Shown in pieces: positions 1-8,757 of a stretch of DNA of 64,000 bases. Location of the stretch: the NCBI RefSeq assembly GCF_021646545.1, contig NZ_JAKIRP010000007.1, forward strand, positions 124,001-188,000. Direction: 5' to 3'. Every line of letters starts with the position of its first letter. Positions within the stretch are counted from its first letter, which is position 1. A model generated the notes under the pieces. It did not search any database and was not told the DNA's origin. It was given only the letters and a program-made list of their open reading frames with translations. This DNA comes from Chitinophaga filiformis (GTDB lineage Bacteria > Bacteroidota > Bacteroidia > Chitinophagales > Chitinophagaceae). The translations under genes and the position numbers were made by a program.

Positions 1-386
1 GTAACGTCGGCTTTGGTCTGGCTACCATAACCCACTACTACCACTTCTCCCAGCTGGCTGCTGCTTGCGGCCAGCGTAATGCGCATAAATGAGCCGCTGG
101 CTGCCACTTCCTGTTGGGTGAAACCGATAGAGGAGATGACTAATTTTTCGCCTTCGGCGGCCTGCAGAGAGAACTCCCCGCGTTCGTTGGTGGTTGTCAC
201 CCGTTTGGAAGACAGTGACTTCACAGATGCACCTGGTATAGGAGTACCGTCTGTGCCGATTACCACTCCCTTGATGGGTTCCTGCCGGATTACCCGATCA
301 TAGTTAAGATGGCTTACCGTATTAGCCACGGAAGGGCTTGCGGCTGAAAGCCATACTGCTACAATTAAAAGAAACTGATTGTTCAT
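1..386 (-). CDS. SusC/RagA-type TonB-linked outer-membrane receptor, N-terminal part
   Basis: This is the beginning of a gene read leftward off the window edge; about 128 codons are visible. It starts with a signal peptide (MNNQFLLIVAVW), followed by a carboxypeptidase-D-like regulatory domain with the typical GVVIGTDGTPIPGASV opening and a GEFSL turn, and then the junction EVVVVGYGSQTKADVT that precedes the TonB plug in SusC proteins. The family imports oligosaccharides or peptides across the outer membrane together with a SusD lipoprotein. The plug and barrel lie outside the window, so the substrate cannot be inferred. ATG at 386 is the only in-frame ATG; a TTG two codons upstream is a weaker option. 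Confidence 0.85.
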   Translation of the reverse strand, partial: MNNQFLLIVAVWLSAASPSVANTVSHLNYDRVIRQEPIKGVVIGTDGTPIPGASVKSLSSKRVTTTNERGEFSLQAAEGEKLVISSIGFTQQEVAASGSFMRITLAASSSQLGEVVVVGYGSQTKADV

Positions 387-709
387 TGGCAATCTACTAT
401 TATGCTTGAATGTAAAAAGAAGTACTGTTTATGGCCTGTCGGCCACCCTTTCTGAGAATTGTATTATCCTGGCTAATGGTTATACGCAACGTGGTTCTGT
501 CTGGAGGATATCCATGCAATATATAGGCTTTACAGCAAAGTCAGCGAAAATAATAAAGACAGAACGAAATATACCAGATTGTGCGTAAAAATCCCCCATA
601 GGCTATAGTGTCTTTTAAAATCGGGTGCAATGATAAGCCGCTTTCCGCAATTTGTTGTTAACTCCAGGTTATGTTTATTTTAAAATTGTGTATTAGCAGA
701 CGCACCGGA
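387..709. other. Intergenic region without a gene
   Basis: This is the upstream region of the leftward SusC-like gene and should hold its promoter. I see no convincing TAnnTTTG element. The short open frames here have no family features. A 5-bp inverted repeat, TGGCC/GGCCA, sits at 432-445. Confidence 0.4.
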
Positions 710-902
710 GGGCCATTCACGGTGATAGGCCGCCGGGTCGGGCCACATGTCTATTGCCCGGCGTATAGGTCAGGAAGCCATTAGCGGCGAAAGGGTCCGG
801 AGGGAGGCATATGTTTGTAGCCCAGGGGGTACATAGGGAAGCCATTCGCGGCGATAGGCTCCGCAAGAGCCATGTGTTTGTAGCCCGGGGCGCGACCCCT
901 GG
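710..902. repeat. Three imperfect tandem repeats of about 64 bp
   Basis: Three consecutive units begin at about 710, 775 and 839. Each carries GCCATT, then a CGGcGAtAGG-like block, a CAtaTGTtTgTaGCCC block and a GC-rich tail. Units 2 and 3 are the most alike; unit 1 is more diverged. The region is more GC-rich than its surroundings. It is open in several frames, but the resulting peptides are repetitive and low-complexity, so I treat it as an intergenic repeat and not as a gene. It lies just beyond the terminator of the efflux operon. Confidence 0.75.
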
Positions 903-941
903 ACCGAATGAGGTGCCCCCTCCCCAGGGCATATAAAATAA

Positions 942-970
942 GAGAGCCGGTCAGTCATCTGCCGGCTCTC
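942..970 (-). terminator. Rho-independent terminator of the efflux operon
   Basis: A perfect 9-bp stem (GAGAGCCGG at 942-950 with CCGGCTCTC at 962-970) has an 11-nt loop. On the minus strand it is followed by a T-rich run (TTATTTTA). It lies 25 bp past the stop of the leftward outer-membrane channel gene. Confidence 0.85.
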
Positions 971-994
971 GTTGCGATTTAGACTATAGGGTTA

Positions 995-2434
995 TTATCT
1001 CCAGCCCCCTCCGAGGTTCCTGTAAATATTTACAACAGCATTCAGCTGTTCCTTCTGGGTTTCAATCAGTTCGAGTTTAGTCTCCAATGCGTCACGTTGT
1101 GTCAGCAACACTTCTAAATAGTCAGCCCTGGCAGACTTGAAGAGGTCATTGGAAATATCAATGGACCTGGTCAGGGCATCCACCTGTTGCGATTTCAGCT
1201 CATAACTTTTCTTCAGGTTATTGATATTAGACAACTGCGTCGATACCTCCAGGAAGGCATTCAGGATGGTACGCTCATAGTTATATAAGGCCTGCAGCTG
1301 TCGGGCGTTGGCACTGTTAAACTCTGCCCTGATCGCGTTTTTATTAATGAGCGGCGCCGCCAGATCTGCAGCTGCGGAATACAATAACGATTCCGGAAGC
1401 CTGAACAGGTAGGATGGCTTAAATGCCTGGAACCCCACCCCCGCGGTGATACCCAGTGAAGGATAGAATTCCGCGCGGGCTACCTTTACATCCAGTTTTG
1501 CGGCTGCCAGTTCGAGCTCCGCCTGTTTGATATCAGGACGGTTGGCCAGTAACTGTGACGGGATACCGGTGCTGACCATAGGAGGCATGATACTCAGGAA
1601 ATTGCTCTTATCCCGGAAAATTTCCTGGGGATAGCGGCCCAACAGGAAGTTGACCCTGTTTTCCGTTTCCCTGATGCGCTGCAGGATGTCGTACTCGAGG
1701 CTCTGCGATTTCAATACTTCCGCCTCGAATTTCTTCACGGCCAGTTCTGTTACCCTGCTGGCTTCCTTCTGTACTTTTACTATCTCCAGCGCATTTTTTT
1801 GCAGGTCGATGTTCTGCCTTACGATCGTGAGCTGGTTATCCAAAGCAAGCAATTCGTAGTAGGAATTAGCTATTTCTCCTATCAGGTTGGTCAGCACGAA
1901 ATTCCGCCCCTCTACCGTAGCGAGGAACCGGGTAACCGCCGCTTTTTTGGAATTATGCAGCTTGTTCCAGATATCTACCTCCCAGTTCGCATAGGCGCCG
2001 ATGGTAAAATCGGCCAGCGGGTCGGGCACCTCTTTTCCCGGAGTGATCTCCGTAGACGCGTCGCCAGCACCCTGACTGGTATATCTGCCCACTTTTTCAA
2101 GGCCTGCTCCTGCCCTCACACCTACAGAGGGCAGTAACAGTGCCTGACGGGACCTGATATCATTTCGCGCGATCTCAATCTCCTGTAAAGTGATCGCCAG
2201 CTCCTGATTGTTCTTCAGGGCTGTATCGATCAGGTTTACCAGGTCTTTATCTTTAAAGAATTCACGCCATTGTACGGCGGACATATTAGTCGTATCCTGG
2301 CTGTTGCTGTATGTCGCAGGCACGGGCTTTGCTCCAGGCGGCGCGATGATCTTCGGCACCTTACAGCCAGCCACCACCAGGCAGGCGCCCAGTGCACCAG
2401 CCCATCTCTTCTTCCTCAATTTATACATATACAT
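995..2434 (-). CDS. RND efflux outer-membrane channel, TolC/OprM (NodT) family lipoprotein
   Basis: At about 479 aa it is the usual length of the family. It has a lipoprotein signal ending at a lipobox (LVVAGC near residue 25). The body contains the two repeated helical/beta segments of outer-membrane factors, for example ANRPDIKQAELELAAAK in the middle and QRDALETKLELIETQKEQ near the end. It forms the outer-membrane exit duct for the RND pump encoded just upstream, overlapping that gene's 3' end by 14 bp. ATG at 2434 or 2428 are the candidate starts; the longer frame begins with a TTG. It is the last gene of the three-gene leftward operon and is followed by a terminator. Confidence 0.93.
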   Translation of the reverse strand: MYMYKLRKKRWAGALGACLVVAGCKVPKIIAPPGAKPVPATYSNSQDTTNMSAVQWREFFKDKDLVNLIDTALKNNQELAITLQEIEIARNDIRSRQALLLPSVGVRAGAGLEKVGRYTSQGAGDASTEITPGKEVPDPLADFTIGAYANWEVDIWNKLHNSKKAAVTRFLATVEGRNFVLTNLIGEIANSYYELLALDNQLTIVRQNIDLQKNALEIVKVQKEASRVTELAVKKFEAEVLKSQSLEYDILQRIRETENRVNFLLGRYPQEIFRDKSNFLSIMPPMVSTGIPSQLLANRPDIKQAELELAAAKLDVKVARAEFYPSLGITAGVGFQAFKPSYLFRLPESLLYSAAADLAAPLINKNAIRAEFNSANARQLQALYNYERTILNAFLEVSTQLSNINNLKKSYELKSQQVDALTRSIDISNDLFKSARADYLEVLLTQRDALETKLELIETQKEQLNAVVNIYRNLGGGWR

Positions 2435-5400
2435 TATGATCAATTTCTTCGGTTAAAGGATTCTCTTCTTCTTCTTTCACAAGCATGCGTCTTTCTGCGA
2501 TCTTGCCGAATATGTAGTACAATCCGGGTATGATCAGCACACCGAAGATGGTTCCGAAAAGCATACCACCGCAGGCGGCAGTACCAATAGTGCGGTTACC
2601 GATCTTACCGGGTCCCGTAGCCAGTACCAGCGGGATCAGACCCGCAATAAACGCAAAGGAAGTCATCAGGATAGGACGGAACCTCACCTTGGAACCTTCC
2701 ATGGCAGCCGCGAGTACGGACGATCCTGAACGATGCTTCTGTACGGCAAACTCCACGATCAGCACCGCGTTCTTACCCAGCAAACCAATCAGCATTACCA
2801 TCGCTACCTGGGCATAAATGTTATTTTCCAGACCCAGTACTTTCAGCAGGAAGAAGGCGCCGCAGATACCCGCCGGCAGGGAAAGGATCACCGCCAATGG
2901 CAGGATGAAGCTCTCATACTGTGCAGCCAGGATCAGGTACACAAAACCAAGACAGATCAGGAATATGTAAATAGCCTGGTTGCCCTGCGCCACCTCGTCT
3001 TTCGAGATACCCGCCCAGTCTATACCAAATCCTCTCGGTAAGGTTTTCTTTGCCACTTCATCAATGACCTTGATGGCCTGACCACTACTGTAACCCGGAG
3101 CGGCAGAACCACTGATCTGCGAGGAGTTGTACATATTGTACCTGGTGATCTCCGACAAACCATACACCTTTTCCATTTTCATGAAAGCGGAGAATGGCAC
3201 CATCTCATCACGGTCATTCTTTACATACAGTTTCAGGATGTCTTCAGGCAATGCCCTGTACTGAGGTGCCGCCTGTATGATCACTTTATAAGGGCGGTCA
3301 AATTTGATAAAACTGATCTCATAGTTACTTCCTATCAACGTAGAAAGCGTGTTCATTGCGTTGTCGATCGTCACCCCTTTCTGCTGCGCAATGTCGTTGT
3401 CAATACGCATCATGTACTGCGGGAAGCTGGCGCTGTAGAAGCTGAACACAGACGATAGCTCCTTGCGTTTACTCAGTTCTTTTACGAACTCGTTACTTAC
3501 CGTTTCCATTTTCTTATAATCACCCGAACCGCCTTTGTCCAGCAATCGCAACTCAAAACCACCGGCGGCACCATAACCCGGTACGGCGGGTGGCTGGAAG
3601 AATTCAATATTGGCGCCTGCGATGTCTTTGGTCTTTTCTTCCAGCTCTTCCATGATCTCCAGCACAGAGTGTTTCCGCTCTTCCCAGCTCTTCAGGTTGA
3701 TCAGACAGGTACCGGAGTTAGCGCCGGTTCCTTCCGTCAGGATCTCATAACCCGCCAACGCAGAAACAGACTGCACACCGTCGATCTCTTCGCAGATCTT
3801 CTGTAGTCTTTCCGCTACTTCGTTCGTCCTTTCCAGCGATGAACCGGGAGGCGTCTGGATGATGGCGTATAACATCCCCTGGTCCTCATTCGGAATAAAA
3901 CCCGACGGCACGTTACCGTTCAGGTACCAGGTACAGACACAGAAAAAGGCCAGCAGACCAAAGGTCACCACTCTCCTGTTGACGATGGCGCGCAGTACCT
4001 TCATATACTTGCCGGACATTTTATCAAAGCCCCGGTTGAAGCTGTCCAGGAATTTATCTACCAGTGACTTCTTCTTATGTTTTCCATGATGATTCTTCAG
4101 GATCATCGCACACAGTGCAGGCGTAAGCGTCAACGCCACAATACCGGAAAGCACGATCGCTGTTGCCATGGTGATGGAGAACTGGCGATAGAAGATACCC
4201 ACCGGCCCTGACATGAACGCCACCGGCACGAATACTGCCGACATCAGGAAGGTGATAGCGATAATCGCGCCCGCTATCTCATGCATGGCCGCTTTCGTGG
4301 CCTTCAGCGGCGATAAACGTTCTGATTCCATCTTCGCATGGACGGCTTCAATTACCACGATGGCATCATCCACCACCACACCAATGGCCAGTACGAGTGC
4401 AAACAGGGTGATCAGGTTCAGTGTGATACCGAAGAACTGCATGAACACAAACGTACCGATCAGCGATACCGGTACCGCCATTGCTGGGATCAGGGTAGAA
4501 CGCCAGTCGCCCAGGAAGAGGAATACCACGATACCCACCAGTATGAAGGCTTCCACCAGCGTATGTACCACTTTCTCAATGGAGGCGTCCAGGAATTTGG
4601 ATACGTCGTAGCTGATCTCATAATTCATCCCTTTAGGGAAAGAATTGGCTTTGATCTCCTTCAACTTCTCCTTTACATCCTTAATAACCTGGCTCGCATT
4701 ACTACCGTATGACTGTTTCAATACGATAGCCGCCGAAGGTTTACCATTCAGGTTGGAATAGATATCGTACATCGAACTTCCAAACTCCACCTCAGCAACG
4801 TCTTTCAGACGTAGTATCTCACCATTGGGACTAGATCGCAGGATGACATTCTCATACTGTGATTTATTATTGAACCTCCCTGAATATTTCAACACATATT
4901 CGAATGACTGCGACCTTTTGCCGGAGCTTTCACCTGTCTTACCCGGAGAAGCTTCCAGGCTCTGTTCATCCAGTGCTTTCATCACTTCATCCGCAGAGAT
5001 CTTGTAAGCCAGCATACGGTCAGGCTTCAGCCAGATCCTCATGGCATATTCCCTGTTACCCAGGATGTCAGCAAATCCGACACCATCTACCCTTTTTAAT
5101 TCAGGCAGAATGTTGATGTCGGCGAAGTTGAAAAGAAATTTCTGGTCCGCATTCGGATCGTCGCTGTAAAGGTTCACGTACATCAGCATGCTCGATTCCA
5201 CGCGGGTCACTTTCACACCCTCACGTACAACCAGCGGAGGGAGTTTATTCACCACTGAAGCCACGCGGTTCTGTACGTTGAGCGACGCCTGGTTTGGGTC
5301 GGTTCCCAGGTTGAATACTACCTGCAGGGTAGCCTCACCATCGTTACCTGCATCGGAGGTCATGTATTTCATGCCCGGCACACCGTTCACGGCCCTTTCC

Positions 5401-5594
5401 AGGGGAATGAGCACTGATTTTACCATCAACTCACCATTTGCACCAGGGTATTCCGCCGTAACGTTCACCTTAGGCGGTGAAATGGAGGGGAATTGCGTCA
5501 CCGGTAACTGGGTAATGGCAATCGCACCCAGAAATACGATGATAAGTGATATAACTATTGAGAGAACAGGTCTCTGTATAAACTTATTAAACAT
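2421..5594 (-). CDS. RND multidrug efflux pump, HAE1 (AcrB/MexB) family
   Basis: This 1057-aa inner-membrane proton-driven transporter has full AcrB-like length. The N-terminus (IQRPVLSIVISLIIVFLGA) is TM1. TM4 carries the proton-relay aspartates in GVVVDDAIVVIEAV. The TM11-12 region contains GLLGKNAVLIVEFA and RFRPILMTSFAFI. Two large periplasmic loops lie between TM1-2 and TM7-8. Together with the adaptor (27 bp upstream) and the channel (overlapping downstream) it forms a tripartite pump that exports drugs, dyes or bile-salt-like compounds. The specificity cannot be read from the sequence. No regulator gene is adjacent. Confidence 0.96.
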   Translation of the reverse strand: MFNKFIQRPVLSIVISLIIVFLGAIAITQLPVTQFPSISPPKVNVTAEYPGANGELMVKSVLIPLERAVNGVPGMKYMTSDAGNDGEATLQVVFNLGTDPNQASLNVQNRVASVVNKLPPLVVREGVKVTRVESSMLMYVNLYSDDPNADQKFLFNFADINILPELKRVDGVGFADILGNREYAMRIWLKPDRMLAYKISADEVMKALDEQSLEASPGKTGESSGKRSQSFEYVLKYSGRFNNKSQYENVILRSSPNGEILRLKDVAEVEFGSSMYDIYSNLNGKPSAAIVLKQSYGSNASQVIKDVKEKLKEIKANSFPKGMNYEISYDVSKFLDASIEKVVHTLVEAFILVGIVVFLFLGDWRSTLIPAMAVPVSLIGTFVFMQFFGITLNLITLFALVLAIGVVVDDAIVVIEAVHAKMESERLSPLKATKAAMHEIAGAIIAITFLMSAVFVPVAFMSGPVGIFYRQFSITMATAIVLSGIVALTLTPALCAMILKNHHGKHKKKSLVDKFLDSFNRGFDKMSGKYMKVLRAIVNRRVVTFGLLAFFCVCTWYLNGNVPSGFIPNEDQGMLYAIIQTPPGSSLERTNEVAERLQKICEEIDGVQSVSALAGYEILTEGTGANSGTCLINLKSWEERKHSVLEIMEELEEKTKDIAGANIEFFQPPAVPGYGAAGGFELRLLDKGGSGDYKKMETVSNEFVKELSKRKELSSVFSFYSASFPQYMMRIDNDIAQQKGVTIDNAMNTLSTLIGSNYEISFIKFDRPYKVIIQAAPQYRALPEDILKLYVKNDRDEMVPFSAFMKMEKVYGLSEITRYNMYNSSQISGSAAPGYSSGQAIKVIDEVAKKTLPRGFGIDWAGISKDEVAQGNQAIYIFLICLGFVYLILAAQYESFILPLAVILSLPAGICGAFFLLKVLGLENNIYAQVAMVMLIGLLGKNAVLIVEFAVQKHRSGSSVLAAAMEGSKVRFRPILMTSFAFIAGLIPLVLATGPGKIGNRTIGTAACGGMLFGTIFGVLIIPGLYYIFGKIAERRMLVKEEEENPLTEEIDHNVYV

Positions 5595-5621
5595 GGATTC
5601 TCGCTATTAGTAATTGAACTG

Positions 5622-6704
5622 CTATTCCGCTTTTAACCGCAGGTGGGAAATAACCTCTTCCGGCGCCAGGTATTCGTAGCTGATCTTATCATCATCTTTT
5701 ACTTTCTGAATACCTTCGAGCAGGATACGGTCACCCTGAGATATACCACTTTCAACTACATACAGGTCAGGCATCTCACCTCTTACGGTAATATTCTTTG
5801 ACTTCAGTACATTGTTCTTGTCGACAACAAAAACATACTTCTTATCCTGGATCTCGTAAGTAGCTTTCTGCGGAATAACCAACGCATCTTTAAGCGGCAT
5901 ACTCATCATCACCTTACCTGTTTCACCGTGTCTTAAAAGCTTGTCCGGATTGGGAAATTTGGCCCTGAAGGCGATGTTTCCTGTTTCGTTATCAAATTCG
6001 CTTTCGATTACCTCTACTTCACCTTTGTAAGGCAGGGGGCGGTTGTTGGCCAGCAGCAGGTTCACTTTGTTATCGCCACGGCTCTTTGCGTTTGTCTGGT
6101 ATTCCAGGTACTCAGGTTCAGACACGTTGAAATAAGCAAACATTTCGCTGTTGTCTGAGAGACTGGTCAATAGTTCACCTTCATCAATAAGACTTCCCAG
6201 TTTTTTAGGGATACGGTCGATCGTACCTGCAAACGGCGCTCTGATCTCCGTAAACGACAGGTGGAGTTTTGCGAGCGCGATCTCGGCCTTCGCCTGATCA
6301 AGCTTAGCCTGCGCCATTGCCTGCTCATTTTTGGAAACAATGTTTTTGTCGGCCAGGGTTTTGGCGTTCTGCAGTTCTATTTCTGCAGCTTTGGCTTCCG
6401 CCTCTGCCTTCAGTAACTCTGCCTCATATACTTTCGGCATGATCCTGAACAATACCTGCCCGGCTTTCACAAACTGCCCTTCATCTACATATATATTCTC
6501 CAGGTACCCCTTTTCCTGGGCCCTGATTTCAATGTTCCTGATAGAGCGTATCTGCGAAACATATTCTTTGGTAAAAGAAGTATCCATTACTACCGGGCTG
6601 GTAACGGTATACTTGTTAACTTCTTCCTTTTCTTCTTTGTGTGGCTTGCAGCTGGTGTGCCACAGTAGCGCACACAGGCTGGTGTACATGACGATTTTCT
6701 TCAT
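5622..6704 (-). CDS. RND efflux periplasmic adaptor (membrane fusion protein, AcrA/MexA type)
   Basis: A 360-aa lipoprotein (Cys near residue 19, LLWHTSC). The order is typical of the family: a lipoyl half-domain (GYLENIYVDEGQFVKAGQVL), an alpha-helical hairpin rich in Ala/Glu/Lys (about residues 105-155), the second lipoyl half (IRAPFAGTIDRIPKKLGSLI), a beta-barrel and a membrane-proximal domain. It bridges the RND pump and the outer-membrane channel. It is the first gene of the leftward operon, so the operon promoter should lie in 6705-6860. Confidence 0.95.
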   Translation of the reverse strand: MKKIVMYTSLCALLWHTSCKPHKEEKEEVNKYTVTSPVVMDTSFTKEYVSQIRSIRNIEIRAQEKGYLENIYVDEGQFVKAGQVLFRIMPKVYEAELLKAEAEAKAAEIELQNAKTLADKNIVSKNEQAMAQAKLDQAKAEIALAKLHLSFTEIRAPFAGTIDRIPKKLGSLIDEGELLTSLSDNSEMFAYFNVSEPEYLEYQTNAKSRGDNKVNLLLANNRPLPYKGEVEVIESEFDNETGNIAFRAKFPNPDKLLRHGETGKVMMSMPLKDALVIPQKATYEIQDKKYVFVVDKNNVLKSKNITVRGEMPDLYVVESGISQGDRILLEGIQKVKDDDKISYEYLAPEEVISHLRLKAE

Positions 6705-6797
6705 GATATTAGTTAATAAACGATAGGTGTCCTGTAAGCAAAAATTGCGGGAGAATGTTCAACCGGCGATAGTAAGGTCATGCAGGTGAAAGCGGGA

Positions 6798-6853
6798 AAT
6801 ATACATCCGCCTGGCATGCATAAGGCATACCTCCGCGTTCGCTGATGTATATT
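6798..6853. promoter_or_regulatory. 10-bp inverted repeat upstream of the efflux operon
   Basis: AATATACATC at 6798-6807 is exactly complementary to GATGTATATT at 6844-6853, with 36 bp between. It lies about 95-150 bp upstream of the adaptor start, in the only region that can hold the operon promoter. It may be a split operator or a long-loop hairpin. The function is inferred from position only. Confidence 0.3.
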
Positions 6854-6860
6854 ATTTTGA

Positions 6861-7253
6861 TCAGATCCTTAATACTCCCTGCAGGAGATATTTATAAGAT
6901 GCCTGATCCGACAATGTTGTGGGAGATTTTAAATATCTGCGATGGTATTTTAAAGCAGATAAGGACGCATGTGCCCGGCCTCTGGCCAGTAATTTATATT
7001 TATAAGCGAAAGTATTGGGATCTTCGTCTTCGACCTCTTCTCCTATAAAGTATTCGTCTTCTGAGATGGGACGGGTATCTTTTATAACAGAACAGTTCCA
7101 ATGGTTGCTAGTGAGAAGTTCCCGGTGTTTTTCCTCTGCCTCCTCCGTAGCAAGCGCGTAGCCGACGCCACTATAATATGTGCGTGACTGGGGGTTTTCA
7201 ATCCCCTTTACCAGCATCAAGCACAGACATAGAAAAAATACAGCTACTCTCAT
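6861..7253 (-). CDS. Small secreted protein of unknown function
   Basis: A 130-aa frame starting with a hydrophobic signal-like stretch (MRVAVFFLCLCLMLVKG) and followed by a polar, acidic region (about residues 70-80, EEVEDEDP). I recognise no domain. It lies upstream of, and in the same direction as, the efflux operon, with a 156-bp gap, so it is probably a separate unit. The predicted signal peptide and codon use similar to its neighbours favour a real gene, but this is not certain. Confidence 0.55.
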   Translation of the reverse strand: MRVAVFFLCLCLMLVKGIENPQSRTYYSGVGYALATEEAEEKHRELLTSNHWNCSVIKDTRPISEDEYFIGEEVEDEDPNTFAYKYKLLARGRAHASLSALKYHRRYLKSPTTLSDQASYKYLLQGVLRI

Positions 7254-7390
7254 TTGGGTACCAAAGCTAGGAAAAGTTTGAAACCGGCAAAAGGAAGAAG
7301 GGAGTTAAGGGCAAATTTTAAGGACATTTTAAAGTCGCCTCCCCTGCCATGGCTATATGTAATAAAAACTGTATGTTTTTAGTAAGTGCA

Positions 7391-7422
7391 AAACACCCCT
7401 ACTTGAATCAGTAGGGGTGTTT
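7391..7422. terminator. Bidirectional terminator hairpin
   Basis: A 13-bp stem (AAACACCCCTACT with AGTAGGGGTGTTT) has a 6-nt loop and is followed by eight T on the plus strand and four T on the minus strand. It lies 47 bp past the stop of the leftward porin gene, which is its likely client. Confidence 0.85.
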
Positions 7423-7468
7423 TTTTTATATCGGGTGTGCTTTCCAGTGATAAATACAGGCAAATCTC

Positions 7469-8545
7469 TTAAAAAGATATTGAGAGAGAAGTCGTTAAGG
7501 AAAAGTTATCTGTCACGGGCCGGGATTCCTTTAAAAAGACGGCATCTTTAGCTGAGAAACCCCTTCCTTCTACCCGGAACAATACATTATCCATAAATGC
7601 GTAGTCCGCATTCAGGGAGTAGCCCCAGGTCTGAAATCCGTTAGGGGTACCGGTGCTTGTAATAACCCCATGTTTATCATTATAATACTCCCCTCTGGCA
7701 GCAATTGCCAATTTCGTGACAGGCGTATATCTCAATATAAGTACGGGAGAATACCAGGTATTATAACGATCGCTGCCTTTTTCCTCCTGTTCGGCGCCGA
7801 TATCAAATCCTGCTGTTATGCCGAATTTTTCAACCAGCTGCATCTGTGTGTAAAAGTTATGGAAGTAGCGCATCTGCCTGATACTATCGGGTTTGTCATT
7901 GCCAATGAAGGAACTGCTGTTGAACGTAAGTTGACCAGTTGGTTTAAAAGTCACCTGGTGTCCGAATGCAGGGGTGTTGTTACCGTCTGCACGTTGTATC
8001 CGCTGCCATCCGTTGAGCACCAGTGCGCTCAGGAACCATTTTTCACTGGGCGAGGTGTAGGATACCTTCACGCCACTCTCATAATAAGGACTGTTATCAG
8101 CAGGCATACTTCTCGTCAGTGTCCAGCAATCTTTTCCAACAGCGCTCTCAAAACCGATATGGGAAGCGAAAATACCGGCGTCCACCCAGAGGTTATGGTG
8201 CTTAGCTATCTTAATACCAGCATTTGCCTCGTAGATGTTTTTTATCACCCCTGGCTCTGAAGCCATATTGGCATTTGAATAAGTACCCGTCATCAGCGCC
8301 AGGTTAGCCCTTACATTATTTTTCTCATATGCGGCCTTTATAAAGCCCAGATTAAGATTGACCTCATTATGACGGTTAAAGGAATACATAAAGTCCGGTC
8401 TTCTGTGATCTGCTGGCTTCCCAAAATCATAGGCATAGTAGACTTCAAGGTAACCGGTTATTTTTAACGGATGCTCGGGCAGGGTATCCTGCGCATATAG
8501 GTGGAAGATGTTACAGGTTAACAGTAAGCAGAATAGTTTTTTCAT
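7469..8545 (-). CDS. Outer-membrane beta-barrel porin, BBP2 (OmpL-like) type
   Basis: This 358-aa protein has a signal peptide (MKKLFCLLLTCNIFHLYAQ). The mature part starts with the strand ITGYLEVYYAYDFGKP and continues as alternating aromatic/polar strands ending in a C-terminal Phe (SLSISF), as expected for a barrel. The segments GIFASHIGFESAVGKDCWT and SMPADNSPYYESGVKVSY are typical of the Bacteroidota putative beta-barrel porin-2 group. Members are often found near potassium (kdp) or other ion-uptake genes, but none are present here. It is monocistronic with its own terminator. The substrate is unknown. Confidence 0.8.
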   Translation of the reverse strand: MKKLFCLLLTCNIFHLYAQDTLPEHPLKITGYLEVYYAYDFGKPADHRRPDFMYSFNRHNEVNLNLGFIKAAYEKNNVRANLALMTGTYSNANMASEPGVIKNIYEANAGIKIAKHHNLWVDAGIFASHIGFESAVGKDCWTLTRSMPADNSPYYESGVKVSYTSPSEKWFLSALVLNGWQRIQRADGNNTPAFGHQVTFKPTGQLTFNSSSFIGNDKPDSIRQMRYFHNFYTQMQLVEKFGITAGFDIGAEQEEKGSDRYNTWYSPVLILRYTPVTKLAIAARGEYYNDKHGVITSTGTPNGFQTWGYSLNADYAFMDNVLFRVEGRGFSAKDAVFLKESRPVTDNFSLTTSLSISF

Positions 8546-8715
8546 CGATGAATTGTCTTTTAGTTGTGTTAAGCAGCATCGGCCTCATGCCCAATGCAGC
8601 AGTCGGGACGCCCGAAAAGGCCGTCAAAATTAGACAAAACTGTCGATGTGTGCATCAGCTATAACAAATTCACTTGCTTCAACAGGGGTACCGTTGAATG
8701 TTATGTAAACAACAA

Positions 8716-8744
8716 AACAGGTCATCTTTAGCAAATGACCTGTT
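8716..8744 (-). terminator. Terminator of the quinone-reductase gene
   Basis: AACAGGTCAT (8716-8725) pairs with ATGACCTGTT (8735-8744) around a 9-nt loop. On the minus strand it is followed by TTTTGTTGTTT. It sits 14 bp beyond the stop of the leftward oxidoreductase gene. Confidence 0.85.
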
Positions 8745-8757
8745 ACCTTACGAGTTA

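Noticed and set aside
717-958. Overlapping 60-70 codon open frames in the 64-bp repeat region
   Set aside because: The peptides only reflect the tandem repeat, appear in several frames, and have no start context or family motif.
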